A stretch of 27,113 nucleotides of DNA, taken from assembly GCA_004335835.1 (NCBI GenBank), contig RWJK01000283.1, forward strand, positions 1-27,113, written 5' to 3'. This stretch comes from Scenedesmus sp. ARA3. Lineage: Eukaryota > Chlorophyta > Chlorophyceae > Sphaeropleales > Scenedesmaceae. Below the pieces are notes generated by a model. That model worked only from the letters and a program-made list of their open reading frames with translations. It searched no databases and was not told where the DNA came from. Within the stretch, counting starts at the first letter, position 1. The number at the start of each line of letters is the position of its first letter. The position numbers were made by a program, and so were the translations under genes. This document shows, in pieces, positions 10,837 through 20,493 of this stretch.

Positions 10837-13644
10837 CTGCGCCTCTTCTGTTGTTCGCCTGCTCCGTGAAGAAAACAAGCCAAAGCCCCACGGCACAGCA
10901 GCAGCTGCTGCTGCTGCTCTATGTGCAGGTGGCTTGCCTCCATCGCCTATCACTGCTGTCATCTCCACTGAAGCGCTGCCTGGGCCAGCAGCGGTGCTGT
11001 GCATGTGCTGGCTGCTGCTGCACTGCATGCCACCACTTGGCAGCAGAGCCCGTGCTGAGGACTGCCTTGATGTAAGGCGGCTTTCAGCAGGGCTGGCGGT
11101 GGCTGTGCTCACTGCACATTGTTCCTGCAAGCTTTCTGGTGCACCAGCTGCAGCAGCAGAACTGAGCACTGCCAGCTCAGTTGCCCTGCCGTGTTGCTGC
11201 TCCTGCAGGGCTGGCTCACTTGCAAAAGGCGTGCTGGCCGATTGGTCTGCTTGTCGCTGCTGCTGCTGCTGATGCTTGACACTGTGCTGAGGCAGCACCC
11301 CATTCACGGCTGATGCAGGGCTTCCTGCTGCTGCTGCTGCTGCTGCTGTGCCGCCTGCTACTGCTGCAGGTGCTGCTGCGGCATCATTACCTGCCACTGC
11401 AGGCCCAGAGTCTGATGGCCTGCAGCGTGCGAAACCCCAGTTGGGGTTCAGCAGCAGCTGCCGAGTGGGCGAGTTGTCTGCTGTCACTGACCCATGCTTC
11501 AGACCTGTGCAGCGCTGCTGTGGCGTGTGCCCCAGCCAAGTGCTGATGGAGTCACCCCTAGTCATGTACTGCTGCCTCAGCAGTACGTACCACTGCAGGA
11601 AAGGCAAAGGAAGGCAGCAGGGCTGGTAAGAGTCAAGCATGCAGACCAGAACAGAAGGTCGTTGTATTGAAAGCACTCTTTGGAGTGGGCCAAGTTGTGG
11701 TAATGTGTAGCACAGCAACAATAATGTGCATGCCGACTGTTGCAGCATTTCACACCTGGTAGTGACGATCCAGTAGCCACATAGCATAGAGGCAGTACAG
11801 CCACACCAGTCCAAAATGCACCCTGCACAGCAGCAGCCAAGCAGCACCAGCAGCAGTGTAATGGCATCATGGTACTGCCCAAGGCATGCATGAACTGCTC
11901 GCACAAGCACAGGCACGGCGAGTGCAACAATGCTTGCAGGAACTGCGACAGTGCTCCACACAGCGGCGACAGGCATTGCATGCACAGCGGCTGCCCACAG
12001 TCCTTGCAGGAACCTCCTGCAAAGAGCATCCGCAGCTCACCAGAGCACATGGCTGCCTGGCTGCATGTTGCTCATGGTGAGGCCCATCAGGTTGCTGCGC
12101 TGGAACTGCTGCACAGACCTGGACAGGTACTTGCTGCTGGCATGGATGGGGATCACTGCAGTGCAGGGCGCAGCAGCAGGACGTAAGCGCAAAGCGCTGC
12201 TTGCACGTGACCAGATCCATCCTGCGTTATGGGTGCAGCGCAGCACATATACCTGCTGTACGTGCATGGGTGCAGCATGCAGACAACTGATGCAGCTTGC
12301 TTGCCCATTGCTGCTGCTGCTGCTGCTGCTGTTGCTGCTGCTTAAACCAGCAATCCTATGCACACCACAAAACTTGCAGAGCCGCTCACATGCGCTGCAG
12401 GATACCACTGTGAGCGGCGCCATCAGCTGCAGCCCAAACACAATCAAGCGCTCAAACATCTGCGGAGCAGCAGCAGCAGATGTCACTACAGGCAAGTACA
12501 GCTCGCGTAGTGCAAGTACCACGCTACTGCTTTCCACAATGGGGCAGAACCACCGCCCTCTGCTGCGGCTGCTGATGCCCCGCTGTGGCTGCTGCTGACG
12601 TGAGCGCTGCCATGTTGGCTATTACGCGACCCAGCTTGCTGTGGTTGCTATGCTGTGACCGCCTGCTGTGGCTGCCTCACCAGTGCATCCATGCCTGCAG
12701 TTGCCAGCAGCTCCTTCTCCTTCATTGACACAGTAGCCCACGCCCAGTAGCTGTTTGGTTGCAGGATGGCAAGCAGCAGAAGGACAGTAGTGAGCGCTGC
12801 AAGCAAACACACTTAACAGTTGCAGGCCAGCATGGCTAGTAGCACTTCTACTCTGGCAGGCTGCAATGCCAGCTAGGCGTCTGCATAGTTGTATGCCGTA
12901 GCTGCTGTTGCTGTTGCTGCTTTGACAGATGCAAATGCACAAAGAGGGTGCTGCTTAGGCAAATGCAGATGCACTAGGGAGGGTGCTGAGGGCAGATGCC
13001 GATGCTTCAGCTGCTGTTGCTTTTGCTGCTTAGGCAGATGCAGGTTGCTGGCAGAGGGTAGCTGCTGCTGCTGTTGATGTCCGGCAATACAACTCACAAG
13101 TACGTGGCAATGCCATTGCCAGTGTACACAGGAGGCTTAATGGCCACTTGTGGAGACAGCTGCAGCAGAAAATCCTTGTCAGCAATTGCAATTCACCGGC
13201 AAGCTGCATCACAGGGCGTTCTACCAGCTGCTGTTGCTGCCAGCAGTTGCACTTCACGCGACATGCGCCTACCCCTGCAAAGATGCTGCGTTCCAGCCTG
13301 CAGAGTGATATGCTCACCAGCCGGCCTCTGTATACACTGATGAAGGTCTGCAGGAAGCAGAAAGCTGCCAAGCAGAGTACTCCTGCCACGCCACTGGTGA
13401 TCATCCTGCAGCAGTTGCAACAAGAACACGTGCTTGCACAACCATTGTTGCATGCTGCCAAGCACCTGGTATAGCACACTAAAGCTCTATTCAGGGGCAC
13501 GAAGGTGAGTATCCCTCACGTGGCGAAGATTTGGGAGTCCACCTTGTAGGTGTTGATGCATCCCAAATCAACCTTGTCCCAAGTGCCCGACGAGCACTGC
13601 ACTCCTGCACCACCTGTGCTGTTGCCTCCCACCAGCTCATTCAT
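4383..13644 (-). CDS. OSCA/CSC1-like (DUF221) calcium-permeable mechano-/osmosensitive channel, 20 exons
   Basis: Exons in gene order: 13644-13520, 13405-13318, 13159-13098, 12750-12681, 12459-12390, 12155-12041, 11822-11756, 11592-10344, 10149-9817, 9540-9369, 8949-7791, 7605-7447, 7176-7092, 6888-6711, 6361-6236, 6047-5963, 5827-5773, 5482-5159, 4871-4816, 4625-4383. All phases close to 1606 aa. N-terminus: outside tail with NST and two Cys, then a helix near 43-65. A segment (YWAWATVSMKEKELLATAGM) matches the family's amphipathic part, with helices near 120-145 and 178-195. A cytosolic RNA-recognition-like fold begins at YAVLLTDVPG (about 744) and resumes at GSFIVLFKT (about 1178). The pore 7TM region is about 1237-1540 and includes ERYRSFIIYP, YSVAAPLMTPF and YESGGRMWP. 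Plant relatives are about 700-800 aa. Here about 540 extra residues (exons 8-9) and about 190-300 (exon 11) of poly-Ala/Gln/Ser are inserted. The start is the first ATG in an open stretch bounded by TGA at 13744, so the N-terminus is less certain. Confidence 0.9.
6417..6472 (-). repeat. Partial intronic copy of channel exon 15
   Basis: The copy repeats the acceptor and first half of exon 15 on the minus strand (LELR-HGAAVSLTGMEANIL), 55 bp upstream in gene direction. It then diverges at 'gacgtc'. It has a CTGCAG acceptor as good as the real one but no donor, so using it would read into the intron. Confidence 0.85.
7185..7211. repeat. (CAG)9 tract near the acceptor of channel intron 12
   Basis: Nine perfect CAG units (CTG on the coding strand) sit eight bases before the acceptor of exon 13. 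Confidence 0.95.
8963..9232. repeat. ~135-bp intronic tandem duplication
   Basis: Two diverged copies (8963-9097 and 9098-9232) in channel intron 10 share 'acacatgctgtgtgc' and 'gtagatacaa' and the segment around 'cttgccaggatga'. There is no coding content. Confidence 0.85.
10788..10835. repeat. (CTG)16 in channel exon 8, read as poly-Ala
   Basis: Sixteen perfect units encode the Ala run in the first large cytosolic insertion. A separate run near 8683-8703 in exon 11 is the same triplet read as Gln. Confidence 0.95.
12311..12342. repeat. (CTG)n tract in channel intron 5
   Basis: Near-perfect CTG units with one TTG interruption lie within the intron between exons 5 and 6. Confidence 0.9.
12905..13075. 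repeat. Degenerate ~50-bp repeats in channel intron 3
   Basis: At least three units share a pattern of 'gctgcttaggca' or 'gacagatgcaaatgcac' followed by 'agggtgctg' or 'gagggtagctg'. The open frame across them is a by-product of the triplet bias. Confidence 0.7.
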
Positions 13645-14447
13645 GGCTGCTTGTTTGCAAAACCCAGCTTCTCTATATGCTATCCATGCGGTTGTAGTCG
13701 GGCCACGAGTTGCAGAGGTGATGGCAGTTGCCTTTCCATGTGCTCACATGCTGCTGATGCACATGTGCTTTGTCAGCACTGCCACCAGCTCATCCGCTGA
13801 GGTATACTGAACCAGCACTGGGCTAGTGCGATTGTATGTGCACGAATTGTTGGTGACGTGCGCTTTGTGATGCTAATGTGGCGATCCCAGAGCACGCGAT
13901 TGCAAGCGTAGGAAACACGACTCATTCAGAACCGCTTCTGTGCTCAGCAAAACGCATTGCGTTGTCAATGATGGGCGTGCACCCGCCGTGGCTCTGTCAT
14001 TTCTCACAACGTTCAACAGTGTTACGTTTGACTGGCACATCATTGACCATCCACCAGGTTTAATTCAATAGCGCAACAGCTAGAGCGTCACTATGCGATT
14101 GCTGAATATGCTGACTCCGCTTTCAAAGAAAACTCTTCCCAATACAGGCACAGCAGGCCTGCTGAACCAAGAGACTCACGCAGATCGCGCACAGCAGAAT
14201 AATGTCATGGTGGTGATTACACCGCATGGCAGACTTGTCCATTGAAAGCTGTCCAACTAGAACCAATTATCAAAGAAGACTATCAATACATCCACACCTC
14301 CCTGCACAGCAGCCAGGACACTGGCGGGCGCATGCCAGTGCTGCCGACACAATACAGCAGCAACAGCATGTACCACAGTCTTGCTACAGTATAGCCAGTG
14401 AGCAAGCAAGGCTTGCAAGATTGATACAGCTTCAAACAAACCACCAC
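13645..14447. other. Intergenic: channel 5' region and first paralogue 3' flank
   Basis: This 803-bp gap contains the upstream sequence of the channel gene and the probable 3' UTR of the first array paralogue. The channel frame stays open upstream to 13743 without another ATG, so a further 5' exon or a longer N-terminus is possible. No other gene is supported. Confidence 0.6.
14217..14221 (-). terminator. Candidate TGTAA polyadenylation signal of the first paralogue
   Basis: TGTAA on the minus strand lies about 227 nt after the stop codon at 14448. The distance is plausible for a chlorophyte 3' UTR. This rests on the motif alone. Confidence 0.35.
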
Positions 14448-17400
14448 CTACACATTGTCTGCAGGTGCTGTCGCTCTCTGCAGGTGATGCTCTAGCTCTG
14501 CAGCACGCGCCTCCTTCGCAGCAACACGCTGCATGCACGCATCAAACAGCGCCAGCTGCCGCACTGCTGCCCTGAACGGTATGTGCGTTTCTGCTGCGTC
14601 TTGGCAAGCCTGCTGCACTGCCAGCTGCGCCTGCTGCAGCTCGCCCCTGACCTGCTGCACACCTGCCTCTGCTGCTGCCAGCGCACCCTCCAGAACTGCA
14701 GCATCGCCAGGAGGCAGCTGCTGCAGCAGCTGCATGAGCGCTGGCTTCAATGGCATCAGAGCCATCTGACCAGCCCTGTAGCTTCCTGCAATGCTGCAGG
14801 ACTGGCAGATCAGCCATCGGAGCTGTGCGTGCACTGCATGAATCTCTTCATCCTCAGGCTCTGCTGTCTCCAGGTCGTCGTCCTGCAAGCGCTTCAGCTC
14901 AACCAAGAGGTGCTGCAGGCAAGGCGGCTCCTCGCCAGCTGCTGCTGCAGCCCGTGCTGCGGCAAGCAGGTTGTTTGTGGCAGGGTAGCTGCGCAGGCAG
15001 GCAGCTGCAGCCTGGTTGTTGAAGTCATCATCATCCTGCATTGCATCGTCAGCGTCAGCGACGGTGTACCGCACTTCAAACCAGAGTGCATCCACCACCT
15101 GCCCCCAACTGCCTTTAGCGGCAGCAATAGCCTGCCTGCCGATTGCTGAGCTTGCGAGGACGCCCAGTGCTCTCATGGCTGCTACTGCTGTTGCCTCCTC
15201 CATGTCGTACACCGGTTCAAAGGTCAGAACAGCAGCAGTGCCAGCGGCCACAGTGGCACAGGGTGTCGTTGGCTGCTGCCCAGGGCTGGCTCCTGCACCT
15301 GCAGCTGTACTGCAGGGCAGCTGCAGCTGCTCTGCTGCCCTCCACAGCCAAGCCAGCACTGCGCACCACTTGCAGGCCAGCGCATCCATGCCATCTTCGA
15401 GCAGGCGCTGTGCCAGATCAAGCATGCTGGCTGCCCGCGGCAGCAGCTGCTGCAAGCAGCCAGCATCCGCCGTCTGCAGCATGCGTGTCAACGCAAGCAC
15501 TGCCAAGCGTGCCTGCCGCACCACTGAAGGAGTGCCCTGTTTACTGAGCAAATCTTCTGTGAGCTGTATGCTGCAATCTAATAGCTGGCCTGCCTGCAAT
15601 CCTAGTGCCCTGTACAGCTGCCGCAGCTGCAGGGGCACTGTAACCAACCCAGGTGACACACCCAGCAGCACTGCCACCACACCCGCTTCGCTGTTGCAGC
15701 CAGGCACGTAGACCGGCTCTTCATCATCATCGCTACTGACATCGCTGTCCCATGCCGCCTCATCATACCATGAAGCGTCCCGTGAGGCAGCCATCTGTTG
15801 CAGCAGCTGCACTAGCACTTGCTGCAGGCAGCCAGGATCTGCCTGCAGCAGCATCTGCCTGCCAGCTTCAGACTGCACAAGGCTACGCAGCGCAGTTGCT
15901 GCAGCCTCTGGTTCAAGGAACACCTTTTGCTGCCAATGCTGGTTCTGCACTGGCACCTGAAGCAGAAACTGATCCAGAACAACCTGCAGAACCTGCTGCG
16001 CAGCATCAACTGCTGCTGCATTCTCCCCTGCTAGCTCGCACACCCAAGATGCCATGAGCACTGCCAGCTCATCAACTGCAGATGAGTCAGCACGTGCCTG
16101 GTGCCGTTGTACTGCTACTGCTGCCAGCTTTGCTGCGAACGGCAGCAGCAGCAGTTCACCCTGCTGTGCATTCACCGCTGCTAACAGTATCCAGGCAACT
16201 GCTGAGGCCAGAGCTGCGGAGCTGCCTTGCTGCTGCAGCAGCTGCACTAGGACCCCTATGCTGTGCCGCTGCAACGCCTTTGCCACTGCCTGCTGCCCTT
16301 GAGCGCTGTGTCCAAGGTTTGCTGCTGCTGTAGCTGCTGCTTCACGCACATTTAGAGGTGCTTGCTGCTTATACACAACATCCAGCAGCAGCTCAACAGA
16401 GCCCAGCAGCTGCTGCTGCACCTCTGGAGCTTGAGAAATGCGGAACAGCAGCTGAGCGGCGCAGCTGTTGTGACGCAGCATGGCCTGCAGCAGCAGCTGC
16501 AGCCGCTCTGCTGCTGCCAGGGCTGCCATGATCCTGTCGCGCTGGCGACATGTGGCAGCTGCCACCGCTTGCAGGATTGACAGTGCCAGCATGGCCATGT
16601 AAGCACTGTCGCTGCTGCTGCTGCCCCCAGTGCCGGCACTGTCACTGCAGAGGATCTGCAGCACAGCCTGCAGGCACTGAGGGTAGCGCAGCAGCTGATT
16701 GCTGACTATGACTGGGCAGCAGCAGGTGACCTCTGCAAGCGCCTCCAGTGCCACTCCCAGTGCTGTGCTGCGCGCTGCGGTCAAAGCTGCATCGCATGCT
16801 TGAACTGCGCGCCTGCTCTGCTCTTGTACTGGGTAGCTGCCGTTGTAAAACAGGCTGACAAAGTTTGCGCGGCTGCTGAATGTCTGCACTCCAACTACTG
16901 CTCCAGCTGCTCCAGCTGCTGCGGCTGCTGCAGCTGCTGGCTGTGCTGCTGCCAGCGCTGCTGTCCCATGCTGCGCCACAACCATCTGCAGCAGTTGCCC
17001 TACCAGCTCTTCACTGGGTGCAGCAGCTGCCATCCTTGACAGCAGCACTGCAGCTGTGCTGCTGCAGGACTGGCTGTGCACCACTGCATCTGCCAGCAGC
17101 TCCGCATGCTCGCTTAGCAGCTCTAGCAGCTGCCCTGCTGCGCTGCAGCCGCTGCTGCGGCATGAAGCTGCTTTTGCTGCCGTCGCATGCGCCTCTGCTG
17201 ATAAGGCTGATGCTGCTGCACCTGCTTGTGTGGCAGATGCCGCTGCCGGTGTTCCTGCAAGCTGGGGGTGTTCTGCTGTCAGCAGCAGCAACACCTCTGC
17301 TGCTGCTACCGTTGTAAAGCTGGAAGGAGAGCTGCAGAACGCAGCAGCAAGCAGCTGCGGCAGGATCTGTGACTTTTGCACTACAGCAGCAGCAACAGCG

Positions 17401-17645
17401 CATGGCTGCGCTTGCACTGTCTGCAGCAAAGCAGCAGCAGCAGCATTGCCCAAGGACTGGGAGCATGCAGCTGCCTCCAGGTGCGCTGCCGCTCCTGCTG
17501 CGGCCGGATCATCAATTGCGCGCAGAGCAGCTGCCAGTTCCAAGAGAAGGCTTTGATCGACAGCACCGCAAACATTTTCATGAAGACCCAGCCCACGCAG
17601 CGTCCACGACTTGAAGACACGAACGAGCCCTACCAACGTCGCCAT
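14448..17645 (-). CDS. Ala/Leu/Gln-rich helical-repeat (ARM/HEAT-like) protein, array copy 1
   Basis: One uninterrupted frame of 1065 aa, with no introns needed, although the two neighbouring genes are intron-rich. The start is fixed by conservation with copy 2 (MATLVGLVRVFKSWTL against MATFVGLVRVFKAWTL), and the end is the shared ADNV stop. Most of the protein is amphipathic helix pairs typical of armadillo/HEAT solenoids, for example REAAATAAANLGHSAQGQQA near residues 430-455. An acidic linker (DSDVSSDDDEEPVYVP) sits about 60% along. Then comes the most conserved stretch (LRWLICQSCSIAGSY) and a C-terminal coiled coil of about 75 residues ending at the stop. There is no signal peptide, membrane span or catalytic motif. 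I do not recognise the family. A scaffold or binding role is only an inference from fold class. Confidence 0.88.
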   Translation of the reverse strand: MATLVGLVRVFKSWTLRGLGLHENVCGAVDQSLLLELAAALRAIDDPAAAGAAAHLEAAACSQSLGNAAAAALLQTVQAQPCAVAAAVVQKSQILPQLLAAAFCSSPSSFTTVAAAEVLLLLTAEHPQLAGTPAAASATQAGAAASALSAEAHATAAKAASCRSSGCSAAGQLLELLSEHAELLADAVVHSQSCSSTAAVLLSRMAAAAPSEELVGQLLQMVVAQHGTAALAAAQPAAAAAAAAGAAGAVVGVQTFSSRANFVSLFYNGSYPVQEQSRRAVQACDAALTAARSTALGVALEALAEVTCCCPVIVSNQLLRYPQCLQAVLQILCSDSAGTGGSSSSDSAYMAMLALSILQAVAAATCRQRDRIMAALAAAERLQLLLQAMLRHNSCAAQLLFRISQAPEVQQQLLGSVELLLDVVYKQQAPLNVREAAATAAANLGHSAQGQQAVAKALQRHSIGVLVQLLQQQGSSAALASAVAWILLAAVNAQQGELLLLPFAAKLAAVAVQRHQARADSSAVDELAVLMASWVCELAGENAAAVDAAQQVLQVVLDQFLLQVPVQNQHWQQKVFLEPEAAATALRSLVQSEAGRQMLLQADPGCLQQVLVQLLQQMAASRDASWYDEAAWDSDVSSDDDEEPVYVPGCNSEAGVVAVLLGVSPGLVTVPLQLRQLYRALGLQAGQLLDCSIQLTEDLLSKQGTPSVVRQARLAVLALTRMLQTADAGCLQQLLPRAASMLDLAQRLLEDGMDALACKWCAVLAWLWRAAEQLQLPCSTAAGAGASPGQQPTTPCATVAAGTAAVLTFEPVYDMEEATAVAAMRALGVLASSAIGRQAIAAAKGSWGQVVDALWFEVRYTVADADDAMQDDDDFNNQAAAACLRSYPATNNLLAAARAAAAAGEEPPCLQHLLVELKRLQDDDLETAEPEDEEIHAVHAQLRWLICQSCSIAGSYRAGQMALMPLKPALMQLLQQLPPGDAAVLEGALAAAEAGVQQVRGELQQAQLAVQQACQDAAETHIPFRAAVRQLALFDACMQRVAAKEARAAELEHHLQRATAPADNV

Positions 17646-18262
17646 ACTGCCTTCAAAATGTCAATACAACTGTGTACAGGACTGACCTGTGAGCAGACAC
17701 AGGCCGAGGCACGGAGTATGCGCCACTAAACCGCACTTGTCGAACGTTGGACGTTGTCATTCGCAAAAATGACACCGTTTGATTGAGCGGTATCAGATCA
17801 CAGGGTTCGCATTGCAAATGCACTTCTACAGACGAATATACAGCCTTCTACAACCAGCCAGCAAGAAAGTTTCATCGTGCATTGCACCCTGACATTCACA
17901 TTGCAATTGACAGTGCGCAGATCTGCAGCATCATTCCTACAGCCACTGCTGTCGATTTATACTGATGAATGCCACAGCTGGCACAGCCCAACCAGCCGCC
18001 CACGATGTGGTAGATGTTCTGCTTCTCCAACTTTTGCTTGATTGACAGCAGGGTGGGCTCAACTTTACGTAAACAAATCCGTCCACAAAACCAGCCCACA
18101 CACTCCACCAGTCTGTCAAATAAACAGGGTTCAAAAAGAGGTGACCAGCTGGGGGCATGCTGAATATGCCAAACATGTCATAGGAGGCAAGAGCCAACCG
18201 CCTGCAGGCAAGGCTTGCAGCAGTGCCGCATGTTCACAGCTCACATGCACTCACCCAACCAA
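17646..18262. other. Intergenic between array copies 1 and 2
   Basis: The left part is the 5' flank of copy 1, including the conserved block at 17758-17797. The right part is the 3' flank of copy 2. It matches 21608-22243. A 60-80-residue minus-strand frame (17937-18197, containing DMFGIFSMPPAGHLF) is open here but broken in the duplicate, so it is not called as a gene. Confidence 0.7.
17758..17797 (-). promoter_or_regulatory. Conserved upstream block, array copy 1
   Basis: The plus-strand pattern 'aaaaatgacaccgtttgatt' followed by 'gagcggtatcag' lies about 113-152 bp before the ATG. Related blocks occur before copies 2 and 3. It may be a shared promoter or 5' UTR element, or just recent duplication. 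Confidence 0.45.
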
Positions 18263-20440
18263 CTAAACGTTGTCTGCACATGCTGCGGCTCGTTGCAGGT
18301 GCTGCTCTAGCTCTGAGGCACGCGCCTCCTTCGCAGCAACACGCTGCATGCAGGCATCGAACAGTGCCAGCTGCCGCACTGCTGCCCTGCACGGTATGTG
18401 TGTTTCTGCTGCGTCTCGGCACGCCTGCTGCACTGCCATCTTCGCCTGCTGCAGCTCGTCCCTGACCTCCTGCACAGCTGCCTCTGCTGCTGCAAGCACC
18501 CTCTCTAGTACTGCAGGATCCTCACCAGGAGGCAGCTGCTGCAGCAGCTGCACAAGCGCTGGCTTCAGGGCCATTAGTGCCATCTGCCCAGCTCTGTAAC
18601 TTCCTGCAATGCTGCAGGACTGGCAGATCAGCCAGCGCAGCTGTGCAGGCACTGCAGCAAAACCAGGGTGCTGACTCTCCACCACCAGCGGGTCGTCATG
18701 CGCGCGTTTCAGCCCGCGCAAGAGGTGCTGCAGGCAAGGCGGCTGCTCGCCAACTGCTGCTGCAGCGCGCGCTGCGGCCAGCAGGATGTCTGTGACAGGG
18801 TAGCTGCGCAGGTAAGCAACTGCCGCCTCATCTACTCCGCCCCCATGTGCAACCCACTGTATCCAAAGCTCGTTCCAGATTGCATGCACAGTCCTCCGCC
18901 AGTAAGATTCATGGGCAGCAGCGGCCTGCCGGTCAACTGCTGAGCTCACAAACACGCGCATTGCTGCTGTACCTGCTGCCCCTCTTGCTCTTTCCCCAAA
19001 GTTATAAGAGTGGGCACTAGAGACCACTACGAAAGCTGCGCCAGCTGCCACTGTGGCGCACTTTGCAGTTGACTGGTGCTGAGGGTGCGCTCCTGCACCT
19101 GCAGCGGTACTGCAGGGCACCTGCAGCTGCTCTGCTGCCCGCCACATCCAAGCCAGCACTGCGCACCACTCGCATGCAGCAACATACATGCAGCTGCTAT
19201 GCAGCCGCTGCGCAAGCTTTTCAATGCTGGCTGCACGCGGCAGCAGTTGACGCAAGCAGCCAGCGTCAGCTGCCTGCACTGCACGCGTCACAGCCGCAAC
19301 TGCCAGGCCTCCCTGCGGCCACAGCGCGGCTTCGTCTGCTTCACTGTCACTCCTACACTGCGGTAATGACTCCAACAGCCTCTCTGTGATTTTCATGCCA
19401 CAGTCTAACAGCTGGCCTGCCTGTGACCCTAGTGCACTGTACAGCTGCCGCAGCTGCAGGGGCACTGCTTCCATCCCCGCTGACACACCAAGCAGCACCG
19501 CCACCACAGCTGCCTCGCTGTTGCAGTCTGGCACATAGACTGGCTCATCATCATCATCGCCACTGACGTCAGAGTCCGCTGGGGCCTCTTCATTCCATGA
19601 CACGTCCCGTGAAAAAGCCATCTGCTCCAGCAGCTGCAGCAGCGCTACCTGCAAGCGGCCAGGGTCTGCCTGCAGCAGCACCTGGCGCCCAGCCTCTGAC
19701 TGCACAAGGCCGTGCAACGCTGCTAATGCAGACTCTGTGACATGTGTCTGCCAGTAGAATCCACCCGGCTGCAGTGCCTGCTGCACACACTGCTCCAGCA
19801 CAACGTAAAGCACCTGCTTAGCTGCATCAAGAGCTGCTGCATCTGCCCCTGCCAGTGTGCACACCCATGCTGCTATGCGCACTGCCAGCTCATCCACTAC
19901 AGGTGTGCTAAAGGGCGCTTTGTGCCGCAGCACTGCTACTGCTGCCAGCTGCGCTGCATGCGGCAGCAGCAGCTGCTCTCCCTGCAGCACTGTTAATGCT
20001 GCCTCCAGTATCCAGGCAACTGCCGAGGCCAATGCCTGTGAGCTGCCTTGCTGCAACAGCTGCACTAGGCCTGCTATGGTGCGCTGCTGCATCGCCTCTG
20101 CTACTGCCTGTTGCCCTTCGCTGCTATGTCCAAGGTTGGCTATGGCTGTGGCTGCTGCTGTACGCATATCACCAGGGGCTTGCTGCTCGCACACTACATC
20201 CAGCAGCACCTCAACAGTTCCCAGCAGCTGCTGCTGCAGCTCCGGAGCTAGGGAGATGCGACACAGCAGCTGAGCTGCGTAGCTGTTGTTGCGCATCAGG
20301 GCCTGCAGCAGCTGCTGCAGCTGCACGCCAGCTGCCACTGCTGCCAGGACCCTGTCTTGCTGGGAACATGTGATACCTGTAATTGCTTGCAGGACTGACA
20401 GTGCCGTGTTCGCCATGCATGGACTGCCGCTGCTGTTGCG

Positions 20441-20493
<53 letters not shown>

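Noticed and set aside
10421..11272. Long plus-strand frame (283 codons) antisense to the channel gene
   Set aside because: Its Ala/Cys/Ser-rich composition is the antisense reading of CTG-rich exon 8. The minus-strand frame gives a coherent channel protein with closed splice phases.
11577..12050. Cys-rich minus-strand frames in channel introns 6-7
   Set aside because: They run through clear splice sites. The helix 2 exon is in another frame (FGLVWLYCLYAMWLL), fits the family, and closes the phase on both sides.
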